From Paragonimus westermani (lineage: Eukaryota; Platyhelminthes; Trematoda; Plagiorchiida; Troglotrematidae): DNA of 64,000 nucleotides. The DNA lies in assembly GCA_008508345.1 (NCBI GenBank), contig QNGE01000939.1, positions 143,131 through 207,130 on the forward strand, in the 5' to 3' direction. This document shows positions 12,681-25,100 of the stretch, in pieces (the stretch's first letter is position 1; each line of letters opens with the position of its first letter). The notes under the pieces are model-generated. The model made no database searches and was not told where the DNA came from. It worked only from the letters and a program-made list of their open reading frames with translations. Both the position numbers and the translations under genes were made by a program.

Positions 12681-15600
12681 CCCAAAGTTTCCACTTGCAG
12701 ATAGTGCAGCCAGTGTGGGAAAAAATAACCTGTTAACAAACTAGCTTTAATTCGGTTGAAAGTCCACGTTGAGCACAAAACGGAGGCTTCAACCGTCTAC
12801 TAACAATTTTCTCGGCAAGCTGAAGTATTCGCGTGTTCTAGTATGTGTTCGTTTTTTATTAAATTTGTGACCATTTTCTACAGTGTGTACACTACATTAT
12901 GCTAACAAATGTATTCACATAACGATCAAGCAATACGTCAACGTTAGCTTCCGTTTTCGTGGATTTCATCATTTTTATGTGAACACCTCCGTCTACCTAG
13001 TTTACTCTAATCGCTGAATATTTACAACTGGGGCGCGTGAAGTTTTCCTTGAACTTTTTACCTTAATCTAATGGTATACAGTAAATATTTAATGCATTGA
13101 ACGGCTTTCAGAGAAGAATTCTGAAGACTTGCAATTATGGGATTTCAGTTGACCTAAGTTGAGTTCGATCTCAAAAAGATTCCATTTAATTTGGTTGATT
13201 CTTGACAAACTACAAACAAATTACAGGCGACTGCTAGTTCATATCATTTTTCACCTAAGTGGTTTTCCCGCAGTGGAGAACGTTCTGTTAGCAAAGAACG
13301 AAGAGCTAACTCATCACTCCCCTAAGATTTGTTTTAAAATGGTCGAAGAACAACGCAAGGTCCTCCACTCAGAGAAAAACAACTCATCTTTTAGATTACA
13401 ACTTACCCGGGTACGATGTTTAGATGTTTAATCTCTCAGCACATATGCGAGTGTCAGCTGGCCACCTTCCTATCACAGTCAAACATACAATTAAGCAAAG
13501 GCGTATATTTTGCCTGTTCTGTTCCATACTTGTTTGGATTTATGTTCACTGGTTTTATTAGTACGTTGCTTTAATTTTAAGCCTATGATATGGTGAAAAT
13601 GTGTACCAAAGTCTTTTTAACACACTTTTTCTTCCTCACTACCACCTGAGATGTTTTGTCTCGTAGTTACATGCTATTCACTAAAGTCTATTTTTCTAAA
13701 TTGGGACAGGGTATATATTTTGTCTTTTTCTGTGTTATACCAAGCCAGCTCTCCTGTAAACTTATGGGGTCACAACTGTAAAACTTCTAATATTCGTGCC
13801 TTACTTCTACTCGCCTAATATTTATTTTCACTATTTACACACGCTAACAATCACTAAAGTATTTTACTCAGCGCTTTCCAAGTTTAGTTGCGGAACAGTT
13901 TGCAACACTGAAACGTTGTTCACAACATCAAGAAAGATAAGCTGCTTGAAGAACAATTGCTGTAGATAGAATGCTTGACTCTTGGTTGATTAATCAGATC
14001 TATGGTGCGAAATGCAAACTACATAGTTACTGCTCATAAATGTGATGTTACGATTATGATACATGCACGCATGGACGCGCATAATCAATTCTTCATTGTT
14101 ATGTAATAATGAACTATCAGGTCAACTAGAATTTCAATACAATTCATTTTTGTTCACTACACCCACTGGCTTCAGCTTCAGACATTTTTAGATGTGCTGA
14201 CTCGATGTGTCGTTGGTCCTAATAACATTGTATAAGACAGTAAAGTAACAAATGAGTAAGGATGTGGGAAAAAACTCAGGCCAAGTGAAGCGCACATTCA
14301 TGAGGAAGAAAAGAGTGTTATCAAACGACATGATTGGGTGGGCTTCAAAAGAACACTTATTTGTTGCATTGATAAGCTAGTTTGTTAAAGTATAGTCATG
14401 CAGTAGAAAAAGCAATAGTTTCACTCTCCCCACTAAACCCACATTTGATTACAAACACTTGGATCACGTAGCAGAATCATTCAAAACATATGCACTGTAA
14501 ACTGGTCTGAGACATCCAGTTGACTGGATGTACACAGACCTCATTCTTACTAGTGTATTCGCACCAAAGCACAGCACAAAACATTTCAATTTTCCCCAGC
14601 AGTAACTAGAACTAACTGATTGCAAGATGACTTATGACCGTCCAAACAATGGAGTTCAATCGTTCGTGAATTTACCATAAGTGAAGCCTTATGAGCAAGT
14701 CCTGTTAGATTTGCAATATAAAAAAATCACGTTTTACTATACTCACACCTCCAACAAATGTCTTGATCGTGGGGTTAGCAGTCTGAGTTAATAAATTACA
14801 ACTGCCTATCAAATAAGGAGGAGCAGAAAACCTGAGCAGTACTTACAAAAGAAGCTAGATGAGCATTAAGATGGGATCAGTCTTCTCCTGTGTGGGGTCA
14901 GTAGAGCACCAATCAACACGGCTGCTTAACAAACGCGTGATCAGAATTCTAGTTTCTACCGCGGCAAAGGTATGTACTACTGACAAGCTCTAACAAAAGC
15001 GAAACTCCAGTCTAGTAATTATGTTTGCAGAGTCTGGTTGGACTGCCTATCTGAATACGAAAGCTGTGATCACTTGTGTGTGACAGTCAGGTTGAAACGA
15101 GGGGTAACCGAATGACTGAATTTGATCCAAAGTGTTAAAAATGTTTATGCGCTTTCAGAATAAGTGAGTGTACATTCGAAATCAGTGTGATCTGGATAGA
15201 GTAGAAAAACTCAATCTATGCCCAGTCAGAAACAGGCGACTTACTGCTTCGGAATAAACACAGCATATGCATACAAGCAATCAGCTAGAAAAATATGTGC
15301 ATTGTTGCGAATTCTGAAGCGATACGTTAAACTGATTGAAACAGAAAACTAGACGATGAATTTCACGCAGTACAATGTAGTCATAAACAGTAAAATCAGC
15401 GCACTGCTTGCAGATATTTCTACTGAAACATTACAGGTACATCATAGGGCTGAATTGATCCAAGTACAAAGATCCTGGAACATCAACAGGTTGACAGTAC
15501 AATTGAGAAATAGTGTATTTGTAGATCACTCAACGGAAAACTTCACCTTGAACTTTCAAAGTAGGTAGATACTCCACTAACAACATCAAAACCTTGTTAC

Positions 15601-17976
15601 CGTGAAGTGATTATGACAAGATACAACTCAAATTAATCTCTAGGTGCTAAGAACTTCCTTCCTTACACTAAAGACGTAATATACATCAAAACATCTCGTA
15701 CATTATTCACATTTAGATGAAAACAATCGTCATATTCTAGGATGTAATCAGATGAACTTGGACAAACCTGACAGTTCGGACACGTCGTCTGGCAAGGTAA
15801 GCTGAGAAAACCCAGCAAGTTGTTGTTTACCCACAAGAAAATCTGCATACTTGGTTAAAAGTTATGTGATCATAAATTGGCACTGTTGCAGCACAAATTA
15901 ATATCCTCCTAATAACAAGATTGCCCATGAATAAAAAAATCACTCACAGCCACTTGCGAGTGTTGAATTGAGAAAAATCCTAACCAATTGTTTGCGAAAT
16001 GAACGGAAAATTAATTGAGAAATTGAATAACTGTGTCTGAGTCATCACGGTCAAGCACATTGTAATAGTCAACAAAACGCACAAAAACAGCTTGATTTTC
16101 TGCCAAACGAGAATAGAATGGAATGAAGTGATTAAGCAGGATCAATAGAAGTAGGGGTGTGTGCAACGCCGGCCAAAATGGTTTGAGCCTGTTATGTTCG
16201 CCTGAGCTTGCAGTTGCGTGAGAATTAACCATTTTGGAAACGTTCAGTGTTATAAGTGTGCATCAGATCGAGAGAAATCTGGATGTTTTCAATTTGGGGA
16301 TTAGCGTGCTGTCCTCCAACAGTCAGATATTTTGTAATATGTGACAAACTGGGTTGAATTCTTAGCTAGAAATTACCATAAAACCTTTGCACGTCTCACA
16401 ACGGTTAGTCCATCGATGATAAAACATTTGAATTTCTCAATTTCGGCCAGAGTTGTATTTTTATGAACAACCAGATGAGTGATAAGTTTTGATGTCACTA
16501 GTGAATAATTTTACTCCATGGAGGCTCAAAAGGAGTGTTTCACGTTCCTTCTCCTAAAATCTATTCAGAGAATTGATAGCTTAACACGCAAAAGGCTATA
16601 TTTAGGATTCTTACAGCGTTATTAACGCGTTTTCAAAAAATGGACGTCGTCGTGGGCTATATTTTTAGAATGAATATAAAAAAACGAAATAGAAGCGCAC
16701 CACATTGGAAGATATGTTTAGCAACTGCAAAATCGATAGTGTCCTTGTGAGTATCTTAGCAGTTTATATCGCACTAAATTATCTCTTTTTATTCAGCTTC
16801 AGAACACGTTGTGGTATATTACAAAGTCAGCCCACTGCGTTCTCATTTTGTAACATGATCTGTGACCACGGGTTGAGTAGTGTTCATGGGGCGACCTCAT
16901 TTTTTATCCTTTTCTTACATTATTGTTGTGAATCCTGTTCGTTTGCAGTTAACTTTTCCTTGCCAGCTTCATAATGGATGTATTGCGTTTGCATTAAGAA
17001 ACAAAAATAAACATTCCAAAACCACCGCCATAAAACGATTGTTTGGTTAGATTAGACAATCAGACTCCATATATTGAATAGTTGCGATTCCACTTCTACG
17101 TCATTTTGACCAAGTCAGTGTGCTCTGGGATAATATTGATAACACATTCTTGTTGACTTTACATTGCAATATATAATAGAGGATATAGTAGTTGGTAGTA
17201 GCAGTTGGTTTAACACACTGCTGTACCGGGTGTTGCGTAAACCTCTCGTTTGACTTCGGTCAAAACATACGCTGATTTTGGAAACATGTCTCTGAATATC
17301 TTATTTCCGGAGAAGTATGAGACTTGAGTCCCGTTGATGTTGGAGTTCTCTGGGACGCATATTCTGATCGCGACGGGGAGATGAACTTAGACAACTCCAA
17401 TATGAGCAATTTTCCTGATCCCGATAACAGTGTCCTCACATAAAGCAAGAAAGGACGAGCCTAAAAGTTAATCTATGTATGAATACTGTTTGCATTTTTG
17501 ATTGCTGATCAGTTTTTATCACAGTAACAGTGAACACAATACCGATAGAAGACTTTGAGGTCTTGTACCAGCTCCACTTGATGAAAAGTCCCGACTGTGA
17601 TAACGTCAGTCACGGCTGGCAGCAAGGCTACCAAGTCTTGTTCCAATTCGATTGAGTAATAAAATCGTCACTCGCGGGTAAGTTTGGCTAACCTTTTGCA
17701 TTTGATGCCACGGCACTCCTTAATGTGATGTGCAACGCACAGTTGCCAGAATGGTAACTTCGTAAGATTGTGACAAACGTTCTGATGCCGGCATTATAGA
17801 GGACATTGTGTTCTCTCGGAATTTTTGCGTAACATCTTCCCTCGGATTAATCGTCCAGAGATGTTGCCACCTCAAACATAGTATAACAGATATACTAGAC
17901 TGTTTTTATATAAAGACCTGACCTTCAAACAAAACCGTTTCAGCTTTTCATTAATTTCAGATGAGACCCAACTGTG
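12681..17976. other. Non-coding stretch, no gene recognised
   Basis: Only short unconnected open frames are present on both strands, and none is recognised. No tandem repeat, tRNA or retroelement motif was found by reading. Confidence 0.55.
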
Positions 17977-17980
17977 AAAA
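17977..17980 (-). terminator. Pol III terminator of the tRNA-like gene
   Basis: A run of four T on the minus strand lies five bases past the last paired acceptor base of the tRNA-like gene. Four or more T close downstream is the usual RNA polymerase III stop, which supports this being a transcribable Pol III unit. Confidence 0.55.
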
Positions 17981-17985
17981 GTCAG

Positions 17986-18065
17986 GGCTTCGGCTGGATT
18001 CGAACCAGCGACAGATACAGCATGCCTCAACGCGGCAAGCGCTCTACCAGCCGAGCTACGAAGCC
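17986..18065 (-). tRNA. tRNA-like gene with non-canonical anticodon arm
   Basis: On the minus strand the 80 bases begin GGCTTCG and end CGAAGCC, a perfect 7-bp acceptor stem. The D arm is GCTC/GAGC around GGCTGGTA, and the T arm is GCTGG/CCAGC around TTCGAAT, all fully paired. Internal promoters are clear: an A box (TAGCTCGGCTGG, near-consensus) and a B box (GGTTCGAATCC, perfect). The middle is odd. A stem GCTTGCC/GGCATGC with one T:T mismatch closes a 7-base loop GCGTTGA. That would put GTT (Asn) in the anticodon position but leaves C instead of the near-invariant T33. About 12 bases then separate this stem from the T arm, too long for a class I variable loop and without a class II variable stem. 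It could be an unusual tRNA, a tRNA pseudogene, or the head of a tRNA-derived SINE. The perfect paired arms and T4 terminator argue against great age. Confidence 0.65.
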
Positions 18066-21000
18066 ACACCGGGAGCTCGGGAGTTTCACATTTCGACTCT
18101 GTTATTAGTAATACAATTTTCATTATTTGTCTGAAGTTATGCACAAATATATTTTCAACTGCTAAAACTACTCACTAAATATTTAGAAGTTTTGTGGACC
18201 GTAAGAATAACAGATAGTACACGATCGAAGGAAAATTGAAACGCTTAACTGGAAACAGCTCTGACAGTGAGATAACACATCCACGTTGTCAAGTTCGTAC
18301 AAAATAATCCAATGGTCCTCGGCTGTCAGCACCCACAGACCACATATGCGCATGTACACATCTGGAAAAACAACCCGTCAGAAACAACATTCACCAAGTG
18401 GCTAAAGAGAGGCAATCATGGAAGATGGCACAAATCCTTATCTCAGTTCGCATTATTCTTTTGTACGTCCAGTTGCTTCTAGCTATAGAGCCTTGAGGTG
18501 ACTGCGGTTGAAGACCACATAGTAATTGCCTGATCGATAATCACAAGTCGACTGCATCTGAATAGAAACCGTATCGCAGGTACTGTACGTTGGTGACTGA
18601 AAATGAACAACGCGCAATACGAGTGCGTTAAGACAAGTAGATTTTTTGACGCAATACGACTTTAACTCATACATATGGCTTAGTCGTCACTGGCAGTATT
18701 GCCATCCTGAAATACTCAGTCATGCTGGGAGCAAGCTAACAAAAGCTCGTGGTATTGCTAGCAATCCAGAAGGATCATCTCGTTTCTCTCAGTTGACCAG
18801 ACATTAATTCACGCCTGGCCTGAACTAACAATGTGCTGGTCTGGAGATTTTACTAGCCTACCTGCGGTATAGTACATTTGCAATTTCAACCATACACAAT
18901 CAAATACCTTACCTGGACTATCATAATCCTCTTGATTTCTAGTGCCCAGCCGTTTTTTCGCGTGTTGTCACATTGTGAGGACTACCGGTCCTCAGACTCA
19001 TGGGGTATTTTTTGCTGTCAGTGCAGTTTGCAGGGTTATACCAGACTATTTGTACACTCCGTGTAGTAAATCCTCTGCCTCATTTACCAACATCCATTTC
19101 TACATCACGCTTCCCTTTACTGCTATTTCTATACAGGGACTCACTGTGGTGTTCACGTAGGTCTCACTCAGTACCATGGGAATACCCACTTTAACATTGT
19201 TTACTCACCCTTAAGACTTTACACGTAAGCAGTTTCATTTAGTACATTGTGTCGAGATGATATTTCATAAGCTCGCCTTTCGCATTCCAAAATCAACTGT
19301 CAGTTTATGGTCCTTGTAGTCAAGTAGACTGATTCTGTTGCCTTTGTACTGAATCAGATGAACTGTTAACTATCCAAATGATTTGGATTCGGGAATGCTG
19401 ACATGATTAGTCGATACTGCGGACACACCGCAGTGTTTGCTAGGGGGAAGTGAATACTCAGCCGTTACACCCGTAAAATTGTTATGCATAGTAAACTATA
19501 GTCGCGCCACTTGCTTGGTGAGTCGAAAACACTTAGCCAGTGTCAACTGTCAATTGTTTTTAACTAAAAGTCCATCGTCATCTATCTCATCCGGCACTCA
19601 GTAAAACCTGACCAAGTTTGAGCATTATTTCTGAAGGTATGCTCTACGTCAACAACGTCTGAATCACCTTAATCTTTCTTTGAAAATGAAACAGATTTCG
19701 TGGATTGTTAAGCTTTTACATTGACCGGCCAGTCGCAAACTGGAAACCATTCAGGATATGCAGCAAATTCCCACGTTAAGGACAAAAACAAGTGGCCACA
19801 AACCCGGTCTACCTCAGGCTGTTTTTCTAAAATTATAGAACCTCTTACAAACTTGAATTAGAGTGATCTTCTGCACAGTTCCAGTCGGTGCTCTTAAAAT
19901 CGACACTGATATACGGACTGCATTGAACCAGAGGTAAATATCACAACTGAGACGAAAATGAGCTAGAATCTACAACCTTAGGCCTTTTCCGTCACTATAA
20001 TAGGGTGTGTGATCGAGAATCGCGCGCTGCACATACTTAGTAAGTGGTAAAACTGCGGAGCCGCCAATGTTTCCAATAAATTCTGACAAATAAGTGCGTG
20101 CTACTCACATTACCATGTCTTATTTAGGACCACAAGTTTAAACTAAAACCAGATGGGTACCACTGAGGACTGAATGTTCGGAAACTCATCACTTAAAAAC
20201 ATATCCAAATGAGGTAGTTATATTATTACATTCGATTTTTCAGTTTTCTACTGTTGAACTCAGCTTCCTTATCTTCTATAGCCGCAAGCTTTCCTTGTGT
20301 ATCTTTAGTGCCTTTAATGCCATGCTTAAAAGTGAAACCGACGCGCTGAACTCGCGTATAATTCGCCTCGCCATTCCTATGGTTAATATCAAGTTAACCC
20401 CGTGTTTTATACCTATTCTGCGTTGTTTTAATTCCTACCGCTGTAGTATTCCAACGGCCTGACAACACCGTCGTAATGATTGTGAATTTAAAACCTAGTA
20501 TGTTCGTGTCATCACATTTCTTCCACACAGTTAAACTGTCACATTTTTACGAGTATGTAAATAATTTGGAGCAGTAAGCTCAATGAAATTGTTTCGCCTC
20601 GCTCTATATAATGTCATGTTTTACGTGAATACAATTTCAACCTACTTGACGGTCATATCGCTTTTAATTACTTCAAAGGTTCCGACAGAGTTGTCAGTAG
20701 GATTCTATATCAGTTATTCCATGATTTTTAAAGTGTGTCCGCTAGTATTAGTGCTGTCCATCCGGCCAACTCTCCAGTTGCAGGCAATTCCACCCACAGC
20801 AACCTATTTTCCCCTACTTATAACGTTGTCTTTCCAAAACGCAAAACAGAGTTTTGGTCAGTAGTTAGTCCGTATCGTAACCTAATAATTTGTTGAGTGA
20901 GTTGCCGCTGACTATTTAGCATCATCATTATATCCATTAGCCAAATATTCTTTCATCTTGAGTGGATGAAACATCTAGTTGTTATTTTGTTGATCATGAG

Positions 21001-21788
21001 GGCACAGGTAGACGGGGTAGCTAATTCACTTACAAGTGGATTTCTCCATTCTTATTGTGGTGTGTACCAAAAATGCTCATCAATAAAAGAAAGCAATTGA
21101 ATTAGAACAGCGGAATTACCCACTTGACTTATCTTGACCCATACGTTGACTCTTTGGTTTCATTTCATGTTGGTAATATAAAGCTGGTTTTGACGCTATC
21201 TTTGTCGTAACAATAACACCTCTGTTAAGATCAAAGTATTTCGGTTAGTAAACGTGAAATCAGCTCAACTTACTAACATTGTGTCATCTATAGCAAAGTG
21301 ATTGAATCAAATGAGAAGCAACCTTGAATCATTGTCACACTACTTTTGCAGAAAAAAATTTACTAGTCGACTTTCAATGTACCTATCAAACTGAGGAATT
21401 TCCCAAATTTGTTTACGATGGAACAGAACAAATATGATATGAATCACAGTTTCTGGGAACAGTAACGACTCGCTAATCACATCGCATTTGTGAACAGTGA
21501 TGTAGGGTCATTCAGATTTCCTGTGCAAGACCCCTGTTGGTAAATGTACGCTGTACGGGGCTACACTCTTGTATGTGCAACTCAACAAAACGCACACAAA
21601 CTATTTTTTTTTCAAATGAAGCCATAAAGCAAGAGTAAGAAGCGTGAAATTCGTGAGTTCATTAGTTCACTAAAAATGGTGGATGGATATGGTTTTACTG
21701 TTCATATGCTGTTCACACAAAACGACTAAATTAGATGAACGAGTGCACTTGTTTCAAGAGTCCTCATAAGCTGAAGTAAGAACTTAAT
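18066..21788. other. Non-coding stretch, no gene recognised
   Basis: Short open frames only, including three overlapping ones at 18878-19194 (+), none with recognisable content. No repeat or RNA gene was seen. Confidence 0.55.
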
Positions 21789-21910
21789 GACAAACTGAGT
21801 AAGTTTTAGAGGGCTCATCCCCAGGCGAAGCAGTCGGAGCGAATCACGTCATATCGACTGATTGATCTAGCTTCGGGTGGATCGATCTGTATCAACTTAC
21901 TCAGTTTGTC
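21789..21910. repeat. Nested inverted repeat (foldback) of 122 bp
   Basis: The ends are perfect 17-base inverted repeats: GACAAACTGAGTAAGTT at 21789-21805 and its complement at 21894-21910. Inside, CGAAGC (21826-21831) pairs with GCTTCG (21870-21875), and CAGTCG (21831-21836) with CGACTG (21855-21860), in nested order. The whole can fold as one imperfect hairpin. It abuts an LTR-like module on its right, so it may be the LTR's left portion, a small foldback transposon, or a structured RNA region. No target-site duplication was seen. Hammerhead ribozyme core motifs (CTGATGA, GAAA) are absent. Confidence 0.7.
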
Positions 21911-22077
21911 GGACTGCAACCGTGCAATTGCCTGTATGTTTTCTGAACTGTTTTCTCTCGTTTACTTTCTGATATCTTCTATAACGTGATTCGTTCTAAC
22001 ACCCTGACCGCCATGAATGATCGTCTTGTTTGATTCTATATGGTTCTTGTCGGCCATGCATTGCATTTATTTCACCC

Positions 22078-22084
22078 TATAAAT
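22078..22084 (+). promoter_or_regulatory. TATA box within the LTR-like module
   Basis: TATAAAT lies about 50 bases before an AATAAA hexamer on the same strand. As a core promoter it would place transcription start about 25-30 bases downstream, inside the presumed R region. Chance occurrence in AT-rich DNA is possible; the pairing with the polyA signal is what supports it. Confidence 0.4.
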
Positions 22085-22127
22085 TTGGAGCATCTTTGGT
22101 CTAATTCTGACTTGACTCGCTCTTCCA

Positions 22128-22133
22128 AATAAA
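22128..22133 (+). promoter_or_regulatory. PolyA signal within the LTR-like module
   Basis: AATAAA follows the TATA box at LTR-like spacing and precedes a T/C-rich tract. It is suggestive only as part of the module. Confidence 0.35.
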
Positions 22134-22195
22134 CCCTGCTGCCAGGTCTATTCTCTTTTCTTGGTTCTGGGTCAAGTGGTTGAACGGGTACCACA

Positions 22196-25100
22196 AGAGA
22201 CGACTTAGTAGTGAGTATTCATCATGCAAAAGCACCTGTTGGCTTCTACGTCAGTACCGCACTAACAGAGGTATAAGATTGAAGAAACTAGACTAGCTAT
22301 GGTCACAAGTTTCAACTGAGTACGTCCCTAATGTAACTGTTATCAAGAACTCGCAATAAACTCGCTACCTTTGGAAGCCGATTCATACTTCTCGTGACGT
22401 AATCTTACAACAATATTTGTCAAACTTATCAGTAACCCCGTGCGAAATGGCTGGCTAACTTTTACGTGGAAGGTATTTTGGTGTATGAGACGCTGAGCTT
22501 TTTTAAAATAATCAACTTCAATCATCTCCCTGGGTTTTCTCTTCAAACAACAGGTACATACAGGTTCGATGTTTTCCTTTCTAATCGCACGTCTTAAATT
22601 CAAACTCTGAAAGCGCCCCGATCTTCTTCATTCTCACAGTGAATTGTATGCCCTGTGTTTGTGAGGAATAATGACAAATCTAGGGGGTTATAGATAACAT
22701 CAGATAATTGGAACAAAGGATTTTGTAAACACCGATGACGACCAGCCTGTAAGTCAGACGTTAAATGATTCCGGCGAGATCACTGTTACAGGTACAGCTG
22801 GTTTGGGAGCAGTGAAAAAGAATAACAGAAAAGGAAAGTCATTGTTTACCGTCAACTTGTTGAGACAAATCAAGCAAAATCACGTGAAAGAGGCTTATAA
22901 AAGCTTGTACAACAAAAGAGCCATGTAAATATATGCCCAGTCAGGTCATTTGTACTGTGCGGACTCCGGAAGACTGTCTACCAAGAATATATTTTTCTTG
23001 AGTGAGAACCGGGATACTACTTGTTTTTTGTAATTGGCCATAATGAGCTGTGAAATTTACGAGCATAAAAGCAGAGTTTAACGTGCGCTTCCAACACATG
23101 TGCAAGTTTATATGATAAATGTATTGGGATTAGATTGAGTCTGAATTAGTTGTCAGTCTCTCTATCTATATGACTTATTTAATGGAACCTCACTGGCCGA
23201 AACAAAGATACGGAGACTTTATTGAGGCACGCTCGTGACTGTAATTAGAGTGGTTTCCAAGTAAAGCTAACATATCCAACAGATGGCTCACAGTCATTTT
23301 TGATTGACGTCAATACTTCCAAATGAAAAAACCACAATATAAGTACAAATGAATTGTCCTCATGCTCATAGTATTGTACCTTTTAGTCTACTGTGTTCGA
23401 AAGATATCTTCAAGTATTTGTACAAGTGATATGCGGATAAATAAAATTTGTGTTAGGAAGATAATGCGAATACATCAGGCTTTTGTGAAGCCAACGTAAA
23501 GTTAAACTGATTACGGGGTTAAACGGTTTTTAAACTTATTGTCATTCGCGGAACGTCTGAGCACGATTACCAAAAAGGCGGTTAACAAAAACAATATATA
23601 CATCCATTAAATACAACTTAAACACTGGCCGAAATTTATTGATATTTGTAACAATGAGTTTGTGCAATTTGTTGTAACTAAGTAACGGAAAAACAGGAAA
23701 TACGGTATGAAAACATTTTAAAAATTATAGTTAATAGTAGACGCCAGACTAGTGTGAAAAAAGAATCAACCACTGTTGACTGGAACGAAGTTTATACAGT
23801 TCGGTTTCCATCATAAGGAATAGTCACAATGAGACACAAAGAAAAACCAAAAGTGATAGTTAATTGTGTTTGATTACGTACAACCGACTACCGATGGCTG
23901 ACGTATGAAATTTCACAGTAACTCTGTATGCATGAATTGTTTCCTTGAAGTCTAAACTGTCTTCCTATTCTCTTGGTTCAAATGTTCAAACCAGTAAACA
24001 GAAACCAGTTAATATAGTGATTACTAAAAGTAAGCAGATAATTTTTAACCTGAAGCAGGAGTTACCCTTTAGTTCGCAAAACCAAAAAGTTTGTTGTATT
24101 ACAGATATTTTTTGGGAAAAATTAGCCTTTGCGAGTCCTATTCGGACTCACTGCTCAGGCTTCACACAAATGTTACGGATGAAAGTGCTGAGTTGCACCA
24201 ACCTTTAGTGGAAGGTCCAAAAAATGCTGACTAGAGTGCTATCTGATCACAACCAGTTGTCAGACTATTTTTGCCAAGGCAGTAAAATATAAAAACGAAT
24301 GCTCCTTAAATGCAGCAAGAGAAAACTTCACAAAACCAATAAACTGTCGACCCCGTTTCGTTTTTAGCCCAATGATTATTCAAAAGAGTCATCTGAACAG
24401 GAACTAAGGTGTATCAAAGCACGATTAAACAATCGGTCGAAATCAATGCCGGGAGCCTAAAATAAAATAACTTATACATGTACCGCCCTTTCGTTCGCGT
24501 ACTTGACGGGCCCTAGGGTCTTACAGGTTTGTGTGAACGCTTTTGCATCGTAAGGTGCCTTTGAACTATTAATCCAGACAAGTTTATTTTTCGTAAATAC
24601 AAATAAACAGGACACTGTTTTATTCAAATGTAAAGAACTTGCCGTCAGTTTATCGTGTACGTTTTTGAATCTCAACGATTTGACCACGGAATTTAAAAAA
24701 AAAATGGAATCACTGGCAATCGACTCAACGCGTATCTTTTAGCTATTGACTTGAATGCAAAATCATCTTCAAGTCTCATCTGACCATTCGTTTTCCAATT
24801 AAATGACGACGATGTACGGTTGGCTCATTTCGTTAACACTTGACTGGTGAATCAAGATATATAACTACACCATAATTCTTGTCAAATATGTTACCTTTAA
24901 AGTATCTCTGTGTGTCACATCATGGGACATTTTGAGAGTAATTACTGACTACTAAAGTTTTATTAGCTGCCAGCATTTCTTTGCAGCGCCCGGCAATAGC
25001 ATGTCCAGGTAGGTCCCCTCAAACCTAATGAAATTTTAGCTGTCGTAAATTTTTATCCCATATCAAACGTGACATTTATTAGATCAAAATTAGATTCCCA

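Larger units (their letters stand above)
21907..22195 (+). mobile_element. LTR-like promoter and polyA module (possible solo LTR)
   Basis: The segment starts near TGTCGGACTGC. It carries a TATA-like box and, 44 bases after it, an AATAAA signal, followed by a T/C-rich tail ending in GGTTGAACGGGTACC. This order (TATA, short R region, AATAAA, pyrimidine-rich U5) is the layout of Ty3/Gypsy LTRs, and the text resembles fluke LTRs I have seen, from memory only. No second LTR or coding part lies next to it, so a solo LTR is likeliest. Ends and target duplications could not be defined. Confidence 0.4.

Noticed and set aside
21789..21910. Hammerhead ribozyme in the foldback
   Set aside because: The conserved CTGATGA and GAAA core segments are absent on both strands.
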